Source: Bryopsis sp. KO-2023 (taxonomy: Eukaryota > Chlorophyta > Ulvophyceae > Bryopsidales > Bryopsidaceae). Taken from it: a DNA stretch of 64,000 bases. The position numbers and the translations under genes are program-made. The stretch is from positions 6,101,001 through 6,165,000 of the forward strand of contig BSYQ01000006.1 in assembly GCA_030272585.1 (NCBI GenBank). The letters are read 5' to 3'. Shown in pieces: positions 41,325 to 52,155 of the stretch; positions within the stretch are counted from its first letter, which is position 1, and each line of letters opens with the position of its first letter. The notes beneath the pieces were generated by a model. It had not been told where the DNA came from, did not search any database, and was given only the letters and a program-made list of their open reading frames with translations.

Positions 41325-41791
41325 TGTAACCCCAAACCACGTCGCCTTAACCGATTTGGTCACCTCCACGGGAGGAGTGCTGCCACAGAACTGGGACTGT
41401 GGCAGCAGTGCGGTAATGATTGTGGTGAAGGAGCAGTCCTGCCACAGCAGGGTTTTTTATCATAATTTGTCAAGGTTTCTAAGGGCAGTTGGGTAGTAGT
41501 TAGACCGTCCATTTGTTAGGTTCAATAAGGGTTAGTAAGGGTTATTATAGGTCAAAGAGGTAGCTAGGTTGTAGCTGAAGTCCATTGGGGCTGAAGCTAC
41601 AGTTTTTGTATTTATAAAGCACCTCTGAATATATTCTATGTAAGCTCTCTTTTTGTTCGAGTGTTTGTCTTCCCCTATCCGACCTTTGCACACTACCACG
41701 TTCAACCACGAGCCCTTAGGCTCTTTTCCGTTCTCCCCACGATCAGTCCCTCCGCAGGGGTGACCCAATAGGGAGAGACGACGTCATTTGT
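41325..41791 (+). repeat. Element A2 5' LTR
   Basis: 467 bp, ends CATTTGT, followed directly by the primer-binding site TGGTTTCGGAGCCAGG at 41792-41807. Confidence 0.9.
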
Positions 41792-41868
41792 TGGTTTCGG
41801 AGCCAGGTTACAGCGTTCTGGAGAACTTAAGTTTTCGTGGGAGACTACTCCAAAGACTACAAGGAAGA

Positions 41869-43830
41869 ATGGCGGGGATACCATCACCATCTCTGGATAA
41901 GATATGTCGATATGAGACTATCACTTCCAGAAATTTTCGGTATGCGTTTCAGCGCTCAAGGATCTACGCGACATATCAGCAGTTCTGCGCATCAGTGGTG
42001 GACCACTATGTCCCAGAAGGACCCGGAGAGAATATTTTGGCAATACTGTACGAAGTTAACAATGTTCTGATGGCCGACTTCGACGCAGCGTATCCTCCAG
42101 GATCACACGGGAGGCCCGCAGCTTCTCCAGCAGCAGTGGCTGGAAATATTGATGCGTTAAAGATGAACGTGGCAGGATTTCTCGTAACGGAAAGAGCTAT
42201 CTTGGAGAGTCCTTCAGAAAAGGAAGCAGTCCTTCGCAAATGTGTCAAGAAAAAGGGGCAAACGTGGCTGCAGTGGATCGAGCAGTTTCGCCAAGAAGCA
42301 ATGGCAGTGGAACAGGATGTGGATGATGCGAAAATAAAAGAAATTTTCTTCAAACTACTTCCAAAGGATTGCAGAGTCGGAACGGCAGCAATGGTGACCG
42401 CCACATATGTAGACGCTATCGCAAACGCAAAGGAATGGATCATCAACGTGTTTCGCCTCGAAGATACAACAGCGAAACTCCAAGGGGACGCAATGGACAT
42501 TGGAGCGGTAGGCGAGACTACAGCACCTGCAGAAAAGGAATCGCCGGTGAGACAAGGAGAACTTCCGCAGACCGATTGGCAACAAAAGCTGAAAGAGGTA
42601 CCGTTTGGCTCTCTCAAGTTTTTCATCACTCAATTGAGTAAGAGAGATCGAAGATTCAAAGGGTTTTTGAGCTGGTTGGCAAAGAGCGGCGGCGGCGGAA
42701 GCGGAGGCAACAGCGGATTCAGGAACAACGGAGGTGGATTCAGAAGAGGAGGAACGCCGTATCGTGGAATGCCTACGAGAACCGTTCAATTCGACGAACC
42801 CCAATTCGAAGACAACAACGAGTTTGAAGGATTGGAAGAAGAAGATCTCTATCAGCCCGAGACAAACTATGTCGGGACCATTTCTGCCGTGCCTGTGGCA
42901 AAAGTGCCGACGAGGAAATGGAAGAAGTCCGAGAGAACCCAGTACCGCCGTGGGAACCCAACCAGTGGACCAAAGCAAACAAGGAGTTCCAAGAGTCGTG
43001 AAACCGGAGGGATTTTGAAGACCAAAACTTACAAGGAAGTTTTGACTGTGGGAAAATCAGCAGGACTCCTGACAACCAAGATGTCTCTCGTGTCTACAGC
43101 CGCAGAAAGTGTGGAAGAATTCGCTATTATCGACACGGGAGCAGCCGTCAATGTGATTTCCACGGATCTGGCAAAAAGATTGGGGGTGTCGCCAAAGCAA
43201 GAAGGAGCACCCAGTAAAATTCGAACGGCTGATGGCAGGACTGTGGACACTGAAGGCAGCATTTCTTCCATCAAGATAGGAACCGAGGGGAAGAAGGTTT
43301 CCGCGGATTTTTACGTGATGAAGGAGCCCGGATACGAGCTGTTGGTCGGCATGCCTATTCTCAACTCGTTGAACGCCGTGATCGATGTTCGAAGGAAGAA
43401 GATCCACATAGGATCTGGAAAAACTCTCCAATGCATGGTCACAAGATTGCCTGAGGAAGTAGTGCTTCCAGAAAGGGAGAAAACGGACGAAGAGAGTGTG
43501 GAGCTGATTTCTGCCAAACGACATCTCAAGATTGTCAACGTTGCAAAGGATCGCTATTCTGTACCTCTGGGGAGAAACTTGGTGCTCAAGCCGCATTCAC
43601 TCTCCACGATTTGGATACCGATCAAGACATCCAAAGAGATCGAGCTCAGTCCAGTCGTTCCGAATGGCAGTATCGCCATTCATGCAGGATTGAATTATAA
43701 GGGTCAGTACCTCCGCGTCCAAATCAGCAATTGGAATGACCTGCCCGTCCAATTGCCGAGCAACTACAAGGTTGCGACTTTCGTGCACGAGGGACCCGTC
43801 AAGTTCAATGACCGGGAGGTATCAAACTAG
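41869..43830 (+). CDS. Element A2 Gag-protease
   Basis: 653 aa, differing from A1's Gag-protease at only a few residues (for example EKESP for ETEAP in the linker, GGSGGNSG in the Gly-rich region). Same capsid-like region, no CCHC knuckle, same AIIDTGAAVNVIS protease motif. Ends AAC TAG with the frameshift-type hairpin at 43833-43864. Intact in a second independent insertion, supporting real function. Confidence 0.9.
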   Translation: MAGIPSPSLDKICRYETITSRNFRYAFQRSRIYATYQQFCASVVDHYVPEGPGENILAILYEVNNVLMADFDAAYPPGSHGRPAASPAAVAGNIDALKMNVAGFLVTERAILESPSEKEAVLRKCVKKKGQTWLQWIEQFRQEAMAVEQDVDDAKIKEIFFKLLPKDCRVGTAAMVTATYVDAIANAKEWIINVFRLEDTTAKLQGDAMDIGAVGETTAPAEKESPVRQGELPQTDWQQKLKEVPFGSLKFFITQLSKRDRRFKGFLSWLAKSGGGGSGGNSGFRNNGGGFRRGGTPYRGMPTRTVQFDEPQFEDNNEFEGLEEEDLYQPETNYVGTISAVPVAKVPTRKWKKSERTQYRRGNPTSGPKQTRSSKSRETGGILKTKTYKEVLTVGKSAGLLTTKMSLVSTAAESVEEFAIIDTGAAVNVISTDLAKRLGVSPKQEGAPSKIRTADGRTVDTEGSISSIKIGTEGKKVSADFYVMKEPGYELLVGMPILNSLNAVIDVRRKKIHIGSGKTLQCMVTRLPEEVVLPEREKTDEESVELISAKRHLKIVNVAKDRYSVPLGRNLVLKPHSLSTIWIPIKTSKEIELSPVVPNGSIAIHAGLNYKGQYLRVQISNWNDLPVQLPSNYKVATFVHEGPVKFNDREVSN

Positions 43831-43892
43831 AAAGGCCCGTCGAAAGGGGACTTCGGACGGGCCTAACTAGATCCGAACAAGACAAAGAAGCC

Positions 43893-45395
43893 ATGGCAGA
43901 AGCACTAAAGGATATGGTGAGGAAACACCCGGAGGTATTCGGCCCGATCATACCTCCGCAGCAAACGAAAATGGAGGAACTAGCGGTATCGATGGAGGAG
44001 TGCGGCTATAGGAGAGAGCCGCCAAAGTCGAACGTCCCCCAAAGGAGCATCCAAGACCAGAGATTGTCCGAGGAACAAGTGAAGGAGTGGTTAAAGGAAC
44101 AGGTGGAACTCGGGTTCATAGAACCTTTGCAACGGAAGGACTATCCTCGCGGCGTATACTGGAATCCATCCCAGATAAGCTACTGCGAAAGGAGAAAGGG
44201 ACCGAGGCCGATAATAGACTTCAGGAAGCTCAACACCTACGGCAGCGATGAGCACCAACCGGGCATTCAAGACGCAAGAAGACTGGTGCGATCTATCCCG
44301 GGCAAGTGGAAGTACTTCATCGTCGTGGACATAGCCAAGGCATACAATAAAGTGCCGATCAAGAAGGAGGTCAAGGCATTGACGGCGTTCAAAGTGGGGA
44401 GCAAAGAGTTTGTCAACAGCACCATTCCCCACGGCACTTCGTGGTCCGTGAGGGTATTCAACGACAAGATGTGCCGGGTATTCGAAGGTTTGGAGGAGTT
44501 CCGCCGCTACATGGATGATCTGCTCATTGGCGGCGCTACTGTGGAGGAGTGCTTCCAGAACTTCGGTAGAATAGTTTCTCGATGCAAGGAATACGGACTT
44601 CAAATCAACCAAAGGAAAATCGTCAGTGGAACTGAGGTGAAGTTTCTCGGATTCCACATTCAACAAGGAAAGTTTCATCCGGATATACCTTGGGAAAAAG
44701 TGAATGAAACTATTGCTAAACTGGTTGGAACGGCGGAACTGAGGGAAATTCAGCAGCTCCGCGGTCTGCTGAACGCCTTCAAGAACTCGACTCTGGAATG
44801 GGACATGCAACATTTGCTATCCAGGATGGAAGCCAATCAAGTACCGCCACAGGAGATAAAGGCGGAACTACAAAGTAAGGTATCGCAATGGCTGAGTCGT
44901 TGCTATTGCCGTGCATTTTCTGCCGGCGATACTCAACGGAAGTTGTTTGTTGATTGGGCTTCTATTGATACATCAGAGTATTTTGGATATATTTTGACAG
45001 ATGGATCGGGGAGGATTTTATACCTCGGACACGGAAAAATAAGTGGACAACATTCAAGTTTCTTGGGGGAAGTATTGGCAGCTATGAGCGCCGTTAAGGA
45101 AATACCCACAGATTTGTGGAGGGGAACTGCCGTTCAGATTTTTTCCGATAATTGGGCGGCAGTGAAAAGTCTATGGGCTCACCTCACCCAAGAGGGGAAA
45201 GAAGCAGCACCTATTCAGGATTTGAGAACTTTGAGAGCGGTAACGGGAATCAAAGAAATTTTGCAGTTCAGCGGTTGTTCGAGTATCTCCGTACAACACA
45301 TAGATGGGAAAGCCAATTTTGTGGCTGATCATTTGAGTAGATGGTATGAAATTCGGAGTACCTCACAGTGGAAACGAAGTGGGTTACAGCTGTAA
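43893..45395 (+). CDS. Element A2 reverse transcriptase-RNase H, no integrase
   Basis: 500 aa; -1 frame relative to gag and open from 43812. Same RT (VVDIAKAY, YMDD) and RNase H residues as A1, with about three substitutions. The stop again lies in the first bases of the 3' LTR, so the missing integrase is a family property and not a deletion in one copy. Confidence 0.92.
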   Translation: MAEALKDMVRKHPEVFGPIIPPQQTKMEELAVSMEECGYRREPPKSNVPQRSIQDQRLSEEQVKEWLKEQVELGFIEPLQRKDYPRGVYWNPSQISYCERRKGPRPIIDFRKLNTYGSDEHQPGIQDARRLVRSIPGKWKYFIVVDIAKAYNKVPIKKEVKALTAFKVGSKEFVNSTIPHGTSWSVRVFNDKMCRVFEGLEEFRRYMDDLLIGGATVEECFQNFGRIVSRCKEYGLQINQRKIVSGTEVKFLGFHIQQGKFHPDIPWEKVNETIAKLVGTAELREIQQLRGLLNAFKNSTLEWDMQHLLSRMEANQVPPQEIKAELQSKVSQWLSRCYCRAFSAGDTQRKLFVDWASIDTSEYFGYILTDGSGRILYLGHGKISGQHSSFLGEVLAAMSAVKEIPTDLWRGTAVQIFSDNWAAVKSLWAHLTQEGKEAAPIQDLRTLRAVTGIKEILQFSGCSSISVQHIDGKANFVADHLSRWYEIRSTSQWKRSGLQL

Positions 45396-45864
45396 CCCCA
45401 AACCACGTCGCCTTAACCGATTTGGTCACCTCCACGGGAGGAGTGCTGCCACAGAACTGGGACTGTGGCAGCAGTGCGGTAATGATTGTGGTGAAGGAGC
45501 AGTCCTGCCACAGCAGGGTTTTTTATCATAATTTGTCAAGGTTTCTAAGGGCAGTTGGGTAGTAGTTAGACCGTCCATTTGTTAGGTTCAATAAGGGTTA
45601 GTAAGGGTTATTATAGGTCAAAGAGGTAGCTAGGTTGTAGCTGAAGTCCATTGGGGCTGAAGCTACAGTTTTTGTATTTATAAAGCACCTCTGAATATAT
45701 TCGATGTAAGCTCTCTTTTTGTTCGAGTGTTTGTCTTCCCCTATCCGACCTTTGCACACTACCACGTTCAACCACGAGCCCTTAGGCTCTTTTCCGTTCT
45801 CCCCACGATCAGTCCCTCCGCAGGGGTGACCCAATAGGGAGAGACGACGTCATTTGTGGTTACA
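45391..45864 (+). repeat. Element A2 3' LTR (7 bp longer than 5' LTR)
   Basis: 474 bp: 467 bp shared with the 5' LTR plus GGTTACA. The palindrome GGTTACAGCTGTAACC covers its start (45382-45397). Confidence 0.9.
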
Positions 45865-45870
45865 CGTGAC

Positions 45871-48800
45871 TCGTGGTCAAAAGAGAAAGGAGAAACAGGA
45901 AGAAGCACAAACTTCTGTCCCTCCAGAGGATGTGAATGAAAGATCTAATATCCAATCAGACAAAACAATACTCAAGGCAGAGTTTCAGCGTCTCGAGTCA
46001 CTCACGGGACAAGCGTTTAGCTTGGACGGGTGTGCTAACTCAGACCAAACCAATGCCTTGTGTGCAAAGTTTTGTATTGGTGAGGGGTTTTTTGAGACTA
46101 CTCTTTCGGGTGAGCATGTATGGCTGAATCCTCCATTCAAGGAGCTTCACAAATACATTGATCACTATGTGAGAGAAAAGAATAAGTCTCCACACAATAC
46201 TTCTTGTTGCATTCTGGTTCCACAGTGGAATAAAGAGCCGCATCCGGCCTTGGCCTCTATGAGACTAATTGCACAATACAAGAAGGGCATGGTTTTGTTC
46301 ACCGCTATGAAAGGAAAGCGCCGGAAAAGACTTCCAGGTCTTCCTTGGCCAGTGAATGTATACTATGACCCACCTGTCCCCTTGGTACCAAAGGATACTC
46401 AAGATTTACTTACCCAAGACAGGATGTCAATGCACTTTGAGGGAACTCTTAGTGGCATTCCTGCCCATTGTCTTTTGGACTCAGGAGCTAAGGGATTAGC
46501 ATTCCTTTCCAAGAGATTTTGTGAACAAAATGGGATTTCCTTCAAGGTAACCACAAGTTCGCAAGCCGAATTGGCCAATGGGAGTTATATTGATATCTTA
46601 GGTGAAACAAAGATCTCTCTGAAAATTCAAGGCTTCCGCGAGAAGTTGAATTGTTTGGTGATTGATCTGATGGAGAAATTTGATATCATTTTGGGTGATA
46701 CGTGGTTGCGAAATCGCAAGGCAGTCTTGGACTTCTTTGAGAAGAAGTGTGCCGTGACGAATTCCGCAAATCAACGGATCTTGATACGCCAGGGTCTTTT
46801 GCCCAAGGCCACTGGTGGAGAACAAAGCATTCCCCACAGAAATGTTGGTTCCTTACTCACTATTCCACAGGTGAAGAGAAAACTCAAGGATTCCTCTCTT
46901 CAACCATTTCTGGTGGTAGTTCGTGAAGTACAGGACGTACCCGCACATGTGAGTGTAGCGGAGGAAACCGGTAAATCGGATCAAGTCCCCGAGAAGGAGA
47001 TGGAATCTCTCTTGGAGGAATTTGATGATTTGTTTGTAACTGGTTTGGCGGAATATCCCCCGGAAAGAGCCGTAGAAGTGGACATTCCTTTAGAAGAAGG
47101 TACACGTCCTGTAAACCGGCCACTTTTTCGGTATTCACCCGCAGAGCGGCAAGAGATTCAGGATCAATTGTCCGAACTCTTAGCCAAAAAGCTCATAAGA
47201 CCTAGTTCTAGCCCTTGGGGTGCTCCGGTTCTTTTCGTACCGAAAAAGGATGGAGGCTTTAGGATGTGCATAGACTACAAGGGTCTTAATAAAGTAACTA
47301 TCCGGAATCAGTTCCCGATTCCACGGATCGACGATCTCTTGGATGAGTTACAAGGCTCGAGATGTTTTACTTCTCTTGACCTGAGAGCCGGATACTGGCA
47401 GGTCAGAGTCAAGGAAGATGACATCCCCAAAACAGCCTTTAAAACACCCTTTGGTTTATTTGAGTACCGGGTGCTCCTGATGGGATTATCAAACGCACCG
47501 GCAGTGTTTCAGACACTGATGAACTCAGTCTTCCATGGTATGATAGGCAAATATGTCTTGATCTACTTGGATGACATTTTAGTCTTTTCAAAGACACCAA
47601 AGGAACATTTGATACATCTTCGAGAAGTATTACAAAGGTTGCGAGAACATAAATTGTTCTTGAAGAAGTCCAAATGTGACTTCAACAAAACTGAGTTGCG
47701 CTATTTAGGGTTCGTGGTGGGCCGCAATGGTATCTCAGTTGACCCGAGTAAAACGGCTAAAGTGAAAAATTGGCCTCGTCCTAGTGGGGTGGATGACTTA
47801 AGGTCGTTCCTCGGACTCGCCAATTACTTTCGCAAGTTCGTACAGGGGTATTCAGCCTTGGCTTCTCCAATGACTGATCTTCTCAAAAAGAAGAAGACAT
47901 GGGAATGGACTCATGAGTGTGAGACAGCTTTTGAAGGGGTGAAAACGGCACTCACGGAAGCACCGTGTTTGGTTTTGCCGGACTTCTCTAAACCTTTCGA
48001 AGTAATCACTGATGCTTCTACAAAGGCAATTGGAGCAGTTCTCCTGCAAGAAGGACACCCAATAGCTTATGAAAGCAAAAAGCTGCAAGGTCCACAACTC
48101 AATTGGTCGACGAGTGATCAGGAAATGTATGCTACTGTGTATGCACTTCAATTATGGAGATGCTACTTGCAAGGCAGAAAATTCCGAGTGATTACCGACC
48201 ATAGTCCAAACACATTCTTTCATTCCCGATCGACCTTGAATCGACGGCAGGTCCGCTGGCTAGAATTGCTCCATGATTTCCAATTTGAATGGGAGTATAG
48301 ACCAGGGCGAGTAAATGTGGCTGATCCCTTGTCACGTATACCGTCTTCTCCTTCTTCAATTGGAGTATTATGCGAGACCGTGAGATCGAGTGGCTTGGTT
48401 TCTAGACCGCGGGATCCTGAGGTCCCATCTCTGCCTCGGGGTTATCATACCCAGTTGGAGTCAAGGCTGGTTGAAGGGTACACCAAAGATCCTTGGTATC
48501 AAACTCTGGAAGCTGCCCAGATGTTACAGAACCAAGATGGAATTTGGTGGAATGGAAATGTGATATCAGTACCAAATGATGGATCATTGAGACAAGAAAT
48601 AATCCAAGATTGCCATAGCAATGTCTATTCGGGTCACTTTGGAGTGGCTAAGACAAGTCGGCAAATCAAGAAACATTTCTGGTGGCCTCAAATGGAGGAC
48701 CAAATCAAATCCTATGTGCGAGGATGTGACTCATGTCAAAGGCATAAAGGGAGGCGAACAAAGCCACAAGGCCCTCTGAAACCCTTGCCTATCCCGAAGG

Positions 48801-49930
48801 CACAATGGGAAAATGTTTCGATGGATTTTGTCACTAATCTCCCACCATCCAGAGGAGAAGGTCATGATGCAATCCTCGTATTCGTGGATATGTTGACCAA
48901 AATGGTTCATTTGGCGGCAACAAGTACAGAGTGCTCAGCCGTGGAAGCAGCAAAACTCTTTGTGAACCATGTATTCAAAGCACATGGTATGCCAAAGAAG
49001 TTGGTCACAGATAGAGACCCGAGATTTGTATCGCACTTCTTCAGGGAGTTGTGCTATACATGGGAAATCTCACAGGCCTTGTCTTCGGCTTATCACCCAC
49101 AAACAGATGGGCAAACCGAAGCTATGAACAAAGTCATGGAGGATACACTCCGCCACTTTGTCGGGCCATCCCAAAAGAATTGGGCGGATTTGTTACCGGT
49201 TGTGGAGTTTGCAATAAATAACTCTAAATCCGAAGCAACTGGTGAAACACCCTTCTTTCTGAATTATGGAAGAGATCCATGGACAGCATTAACTGCTCAG
49301 ATCCCTAGAAAAGGGTCGAAGCAAGTGGCTGTACCAGAAGTTCAGAAAATGACGAATGAAATTCGGGAAGGGATTGTTGAGGCAAAGAAACGCCTTCAAG
49401 CCGCACAGCAACGCTTTAAAGCGCAAGCTGATCGCCATCGTGTACCAGTGCAAGTCAAAGTAGGAGACCTTGTATTATTAGATGCAAGAAATCTTCGACT
49501 CAAGCACCCAGGTTCACGTAAATTAACGCCAAAATGGGTAGGACCTTTCCCAATTGAGCGTGAAATAAATGAGGTTGCATTCAAGCTGAAGCTTCCTGCA
49601 ACTTTGCCCATACATCCGGTGTTCCATGCTTCACTGTTAAAGCCATATTGGGCTAAAGGAACTGTACAACCACCACCACCTGTTGAGATCGAGGGAGATC
49701 TGGAGTGGGAGGTTGAGCGCATTCTTGATCGCAGAGAGCGACGCAGAGGGAAGAAATGCCATACAGAATACCTTGTGAAGTGGCTTGGTTATGGCCATGA
49801 ACATAACTCTTGGGAACCCGAAGAAAATGTCTTGCATGCAAAGGAATTGGTTGATGCATTTCACCAATCGCAAGAACAGTCGACTGTAGTACCTCGCACG
49901 ATCCGTAGAAGATCAAAAGCGAAGGTTTGA
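45871..49930 (+). pseudogene. Element C polyprotein, main part: Dam-like domain, protease, RT, RNase H, integrase, chromodomain
   Basis: Continues the zinc-knuckle frame across A2. First comes a roughly 140-residue domain (about 45960-46375) with SLDGCANSDQTN, VWLNPPF (46121-46138) and CCILVPQW, resembling phage-type Dam adenine methyltransferases, whose catalytic motif is NPPY/F. Then retropepsin (LLDSGAKGLAF), RT (WGAPVLFVPKKDGG, FTSLDLRAGYWQV, YLDD in VLIYLDDILVFS), RNase H (VITDASTKAIGAVL), integrase HHCC (SGHFGVAKTSRQIKKHFWW, CDSCQ) and DDE (MDFVTNLP, VTDRDPRFVSHFF, HPQTDGQTEA), and a chromodomain (VERILDRRERRRGKK, YLVKWLGYGHEHNSWEP). Apart from the A2 insertion the frame is open throughout. 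Any ATG start at its left edge is LTR-derived. Confidence 0.93.
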
Positions 49931-50079
49931 GACATCATATCACAGTAGGCCACTGGATGATGATGATCTTCTTTCTCTGAAAGTGCAAATGTCAAAAGAC
50001 AGCTATCTTTTGCTTGATGCCAATCAGCATTTGATTCCCTAGTAAAGCCGAGGGCGGCTTCACATTAGGGAGGGGGCAC

Positions 50080-50352
50080 TGTTATAAGTGTACGCCGAGT
50101 ATGTCTATGCACTACTAGAGCTCAAGGGTTAGTCGTGGGCACTAACATGGCTCTAGTCATATGCTTAAGGTCCATGAGATCATTATAGCACGTGTGCTGA
50201 AAGGATGACTCATAGCAAGCCCAGGTGTCTCGCCCTGAGGTGATCCCTGTCATCTCAAGGGTCCCATCAAGGAGTGGGGGTTTGATGGGTTAAAGGGACT
50301 TCAAGGAAGGGCGCTGGGAGGTGATTTTCCTAGGAGAGAGAGGTTTATAACA
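50080..50352 (+). repeat. Element C 3' LTR
   Basis: 273 bp, TGTTATAAG to TTATAACA, followed by the CTATT target duplication. Preceded by a purine tract (AGGGAGGGGGCAC). Confidence 0.95.
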
Positions 50353-50357
50353 CTATT

Positions 50358-50446
50358 CCCGGAATTCGGACTCCGTCAGTCGGTCGGGGTAGACGTTGCG
50401 GTGGTGGCACCTGGGCTGGTGGAATTGGTGGTCCACCTGCATTCAT
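50358..50446 (-). pseudogene. Element D Gag, N-terminal piece
   Basis: Minus-strand ATG at 50446 starts a Pro-rich stretch (PPIPPAQVPPPQRLPRP) that joins in frame to the Gag piece left of element C. The frame may extend further right to ATG 51526 across the foldback element (MDDTTA). Confidence 0.75.
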
Positions 50447-50447
50447 A

Positions 50448-51505
50448 CTAGGGATATGATAGGCAATGATCGGCCTGCTAAAAATAGGTCTAAACGGGGT
50501 CGGATCGGGATCGGATTTTCACTAATGTCTATTATAGAGTGATACAAAAATAATCGGTTTTTTTTTTTTTTTTTTTTACCGATCATGATCGGTGCCGATC
50601 ATCGGTGATCGGTGTCTTGATCGGACCGATTAATCGAGATCGGCGACCGATCCGATCAAAGAACGGCGTCGGCCGATCCCGATCCCGATCCGATCAAGGC
50701 GCGGAGCTGTGATCGGAATAGTCGGCCGATCAAAGTCGGCGTTTTTTTTTTGATCGGTACAATGATCGGGGAGAACCGATCATGATCGGTATGAAAGGCG
50801 CGAAGTCGGTGAATTTGGTAAATTTCCGATCAGATCGGATCTGCCGATCACCCACCGATCCCGATCCGATCATGATCGGAAATCGGGTGACGCACAAAGT
50901 AACCCCCGCAGGGTCCCCAGAACCCAAGGGAACCGAGTGGGATTCGAACACCATACCGCACGATGCCGAGTCATCTACACTGAGCACTAAGCCAAGTGGA
51001 CCACGATGATTTCGTGGCTGTTGCGATCATATACCTTAATCTGTTTGTAATTCTGTGAAATTAGGGTATATTATTGCAACAACCACAAAATCATCGTGGT
51101 CCACTTGGCTTAGCGCTCAGTGTAGATGACTCGGCATCGTGCGGTATGGTGTTCGAATCCCACTCGGTTCCCTTGGGTTCTGGGGACCCTGCGGGGGTTA
51201 CTTTGTGCGTCACCCGATTTCCGATCATGATCGGATCGGGATCGGTGGGTGATCGGCAGATCCGATCTGATCGGAAAACGCCGATCCCGATCCCGATCCG
51301 ATCTGGTTTCCGAGGCAGAATTGGGTGATCGGCCGATTTTGATCGGAAAAGTCGGACCGATTTTTGTGATCGGTCCGATTTTGATCGGTGATCGGTTTGA
51401 TCGGACCGATCTGATCGATGATCGATTTGATCGGAAATCGCAGGTGCCGATCTTGATCGGAGATCGGTTTGATCGATGACCGACATGTCGGCATCGGATC
51501 CCTAG
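50448..51505. mobile_element. GATCGG-rich foldback element with inverted tRNA-like modules
   Basis: About 1058 bp bounded by CTAGGGAT and ATCCCTAG. TA on both sides could be a Tc1/mariner-type duplication; reading it as AT instead restores a start in D's gag. The arms are packed with GATCGG/CCGATC words. Around a roughly 20-nt loop near 51050 lie near-perfect inverted arms (about 50870-51040 and 51060-51230), each with a tRNA-like pol III pattern: TGGCTTAGCGCTCAG resembles an A box and GTGTTCGAATCCCAC a B box. Non-coding. Confidence 0.8.
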
Positions 51506-51581
51506 TATGGCTGTGGTGTCGTCCATCCAGAGTGTCGACGATGCGTGCCTTCTCGCCGCTTCGAAAGCGGAACTTGTTCAA

Positions 51582-51786
51582 AAAAACAAGAGGTGCCCGA
51601 AGAGTATTCATGTTCACATTTTATGGTGTGTTACTGTAGTGCCCCAAGCGGCTTTACTGCAATCACTAATCGTTTTCTGACCCCCTTTCTCGACTTTCAA
51701 CTAAAGAGCAGATCTCACTGAATTTCCCACCTCCTCCCTTCCGTCCCACCTATGCATAAACTACTTGTTTTGCAACAATTGAACAT
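51582..51786 (+). mobile_element. 205-bp dispersed non-coding element, copy 2
   Basis: Reads essentially identical to 12147-12351. It lies just right of the last recognisable element D sequence. TGTTCAA on the left and TTGAACA on the right could be part of its inverted ends here. Confidence 0.75.
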
Positions 51787-52153
51787 GATCGCGGCAAGAA
51801 TGATCATGAGTTCGTTTGTGGAAATGGGTCTTTGTTAACTAACGGATAAGCGGGGTATGTTGGCCATTGTGATGGTTGCGGTTCTACTGGAGAAAGAATC
51901 TTTATAGCTGAGAGATGAGTGATGTTTGGAAGAATATGTAACAGACGCCCGTAAGCAAGGCTTACGAAGTTATGGCAGCGTCCTCGATTGCGGTCGACTT
52001 TGACGTTTTTTCTCCCGCATCAACCCCAGCGATCGTTGGAGTTTGTCGAAGAGGAGGGATTAGGCTTGAGTGATTAGGTTCTGTTTCCCGAATTTTTGAA
52101 ACAGGAACAGGTGGTGGTCGATAAGGGTTACTGCGACGTGAAGAGAAGAACAA
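51787..52153. other. Non-coding gap right of the transposon block
   Basis: I see no gene, LTR or primer-binding site here. It may hold decayed DIRS-like or D sequence, or host intergenic DNA. Confidence 0.4.
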
Positions 52154-52155
52154 TA

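Larger units (their letters stand above)
41325..45864 (+). mobile_element. Element A2: second integrase-less element
   Basis: Complete copy with 6-bp target duplication CGTGAC (41319-41324, 45865-45870) inside element C's polyprotein gene. Same layout as A1 and near-identical sequence (scattered substitutions; both ORFs intact). The 5' and 3' LTRs differ at about one site (near 41635 against 45698), indicating a recent insertion. A2 is the innermost layer of the nest D-C-A2. Confidence 0.95.
40161..50352 (+). mobile_element. Element C: chromovirus with Dam-like domain, interrupted by A2
   Basis: Complete element with 5-bp target duplication CTATT (40156-40160, 50353-50357), inserted in element D's gag. 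Identical-looking 273-bp LTRs, primer-binding site, 550-bp leader, a single long ORF split by A2, short 3' UTR and purine tract. The chromodomain at the end of the polyprotein marks a chromovirus. No capsid domain is recognisable. Confidence 0.95.
32941..51583 (-). mobile_element. Element D: minus-strand chromovirus, 5'-truncated and interrupted
   Basis: Read right to left: leader, gag (broken at 51506 by a foldback element and at 40160 by element C), pol with chromodomain, an extra ORF, polypurine tract, 3' LTR. No 5' LTR or primer-binding site is visible beyond the 205-bp element at 51582-51786, so the 5' end is missing or displaced. The left end is inserted in the DIRS-like gag. Pol is fully open, so gag disruption is fairly recent. 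Confidence 0.85.

Noticed and set aside
45854-45870. Apparent start of the element C polyprotein inside the A2 LTR
   Set aside because: The first codons are A2 LTR sequence; the true frame comes from the zinc-knuckle ORF left of A2.
51085-51180. Possible tRNA gene
   Set aside because: A-box- and B-box-like words are present but no full cloverleaf or anticodon arm can be drawn; it sits in a foldback repeat, so a tRNA-derived module is likelier.
51527-51617. Host exon ending at the 205-bp element (FRFRSGEKARIVDT)
   Set aside because: Short and better explained as leader sequence of element D; no splice or domain support.
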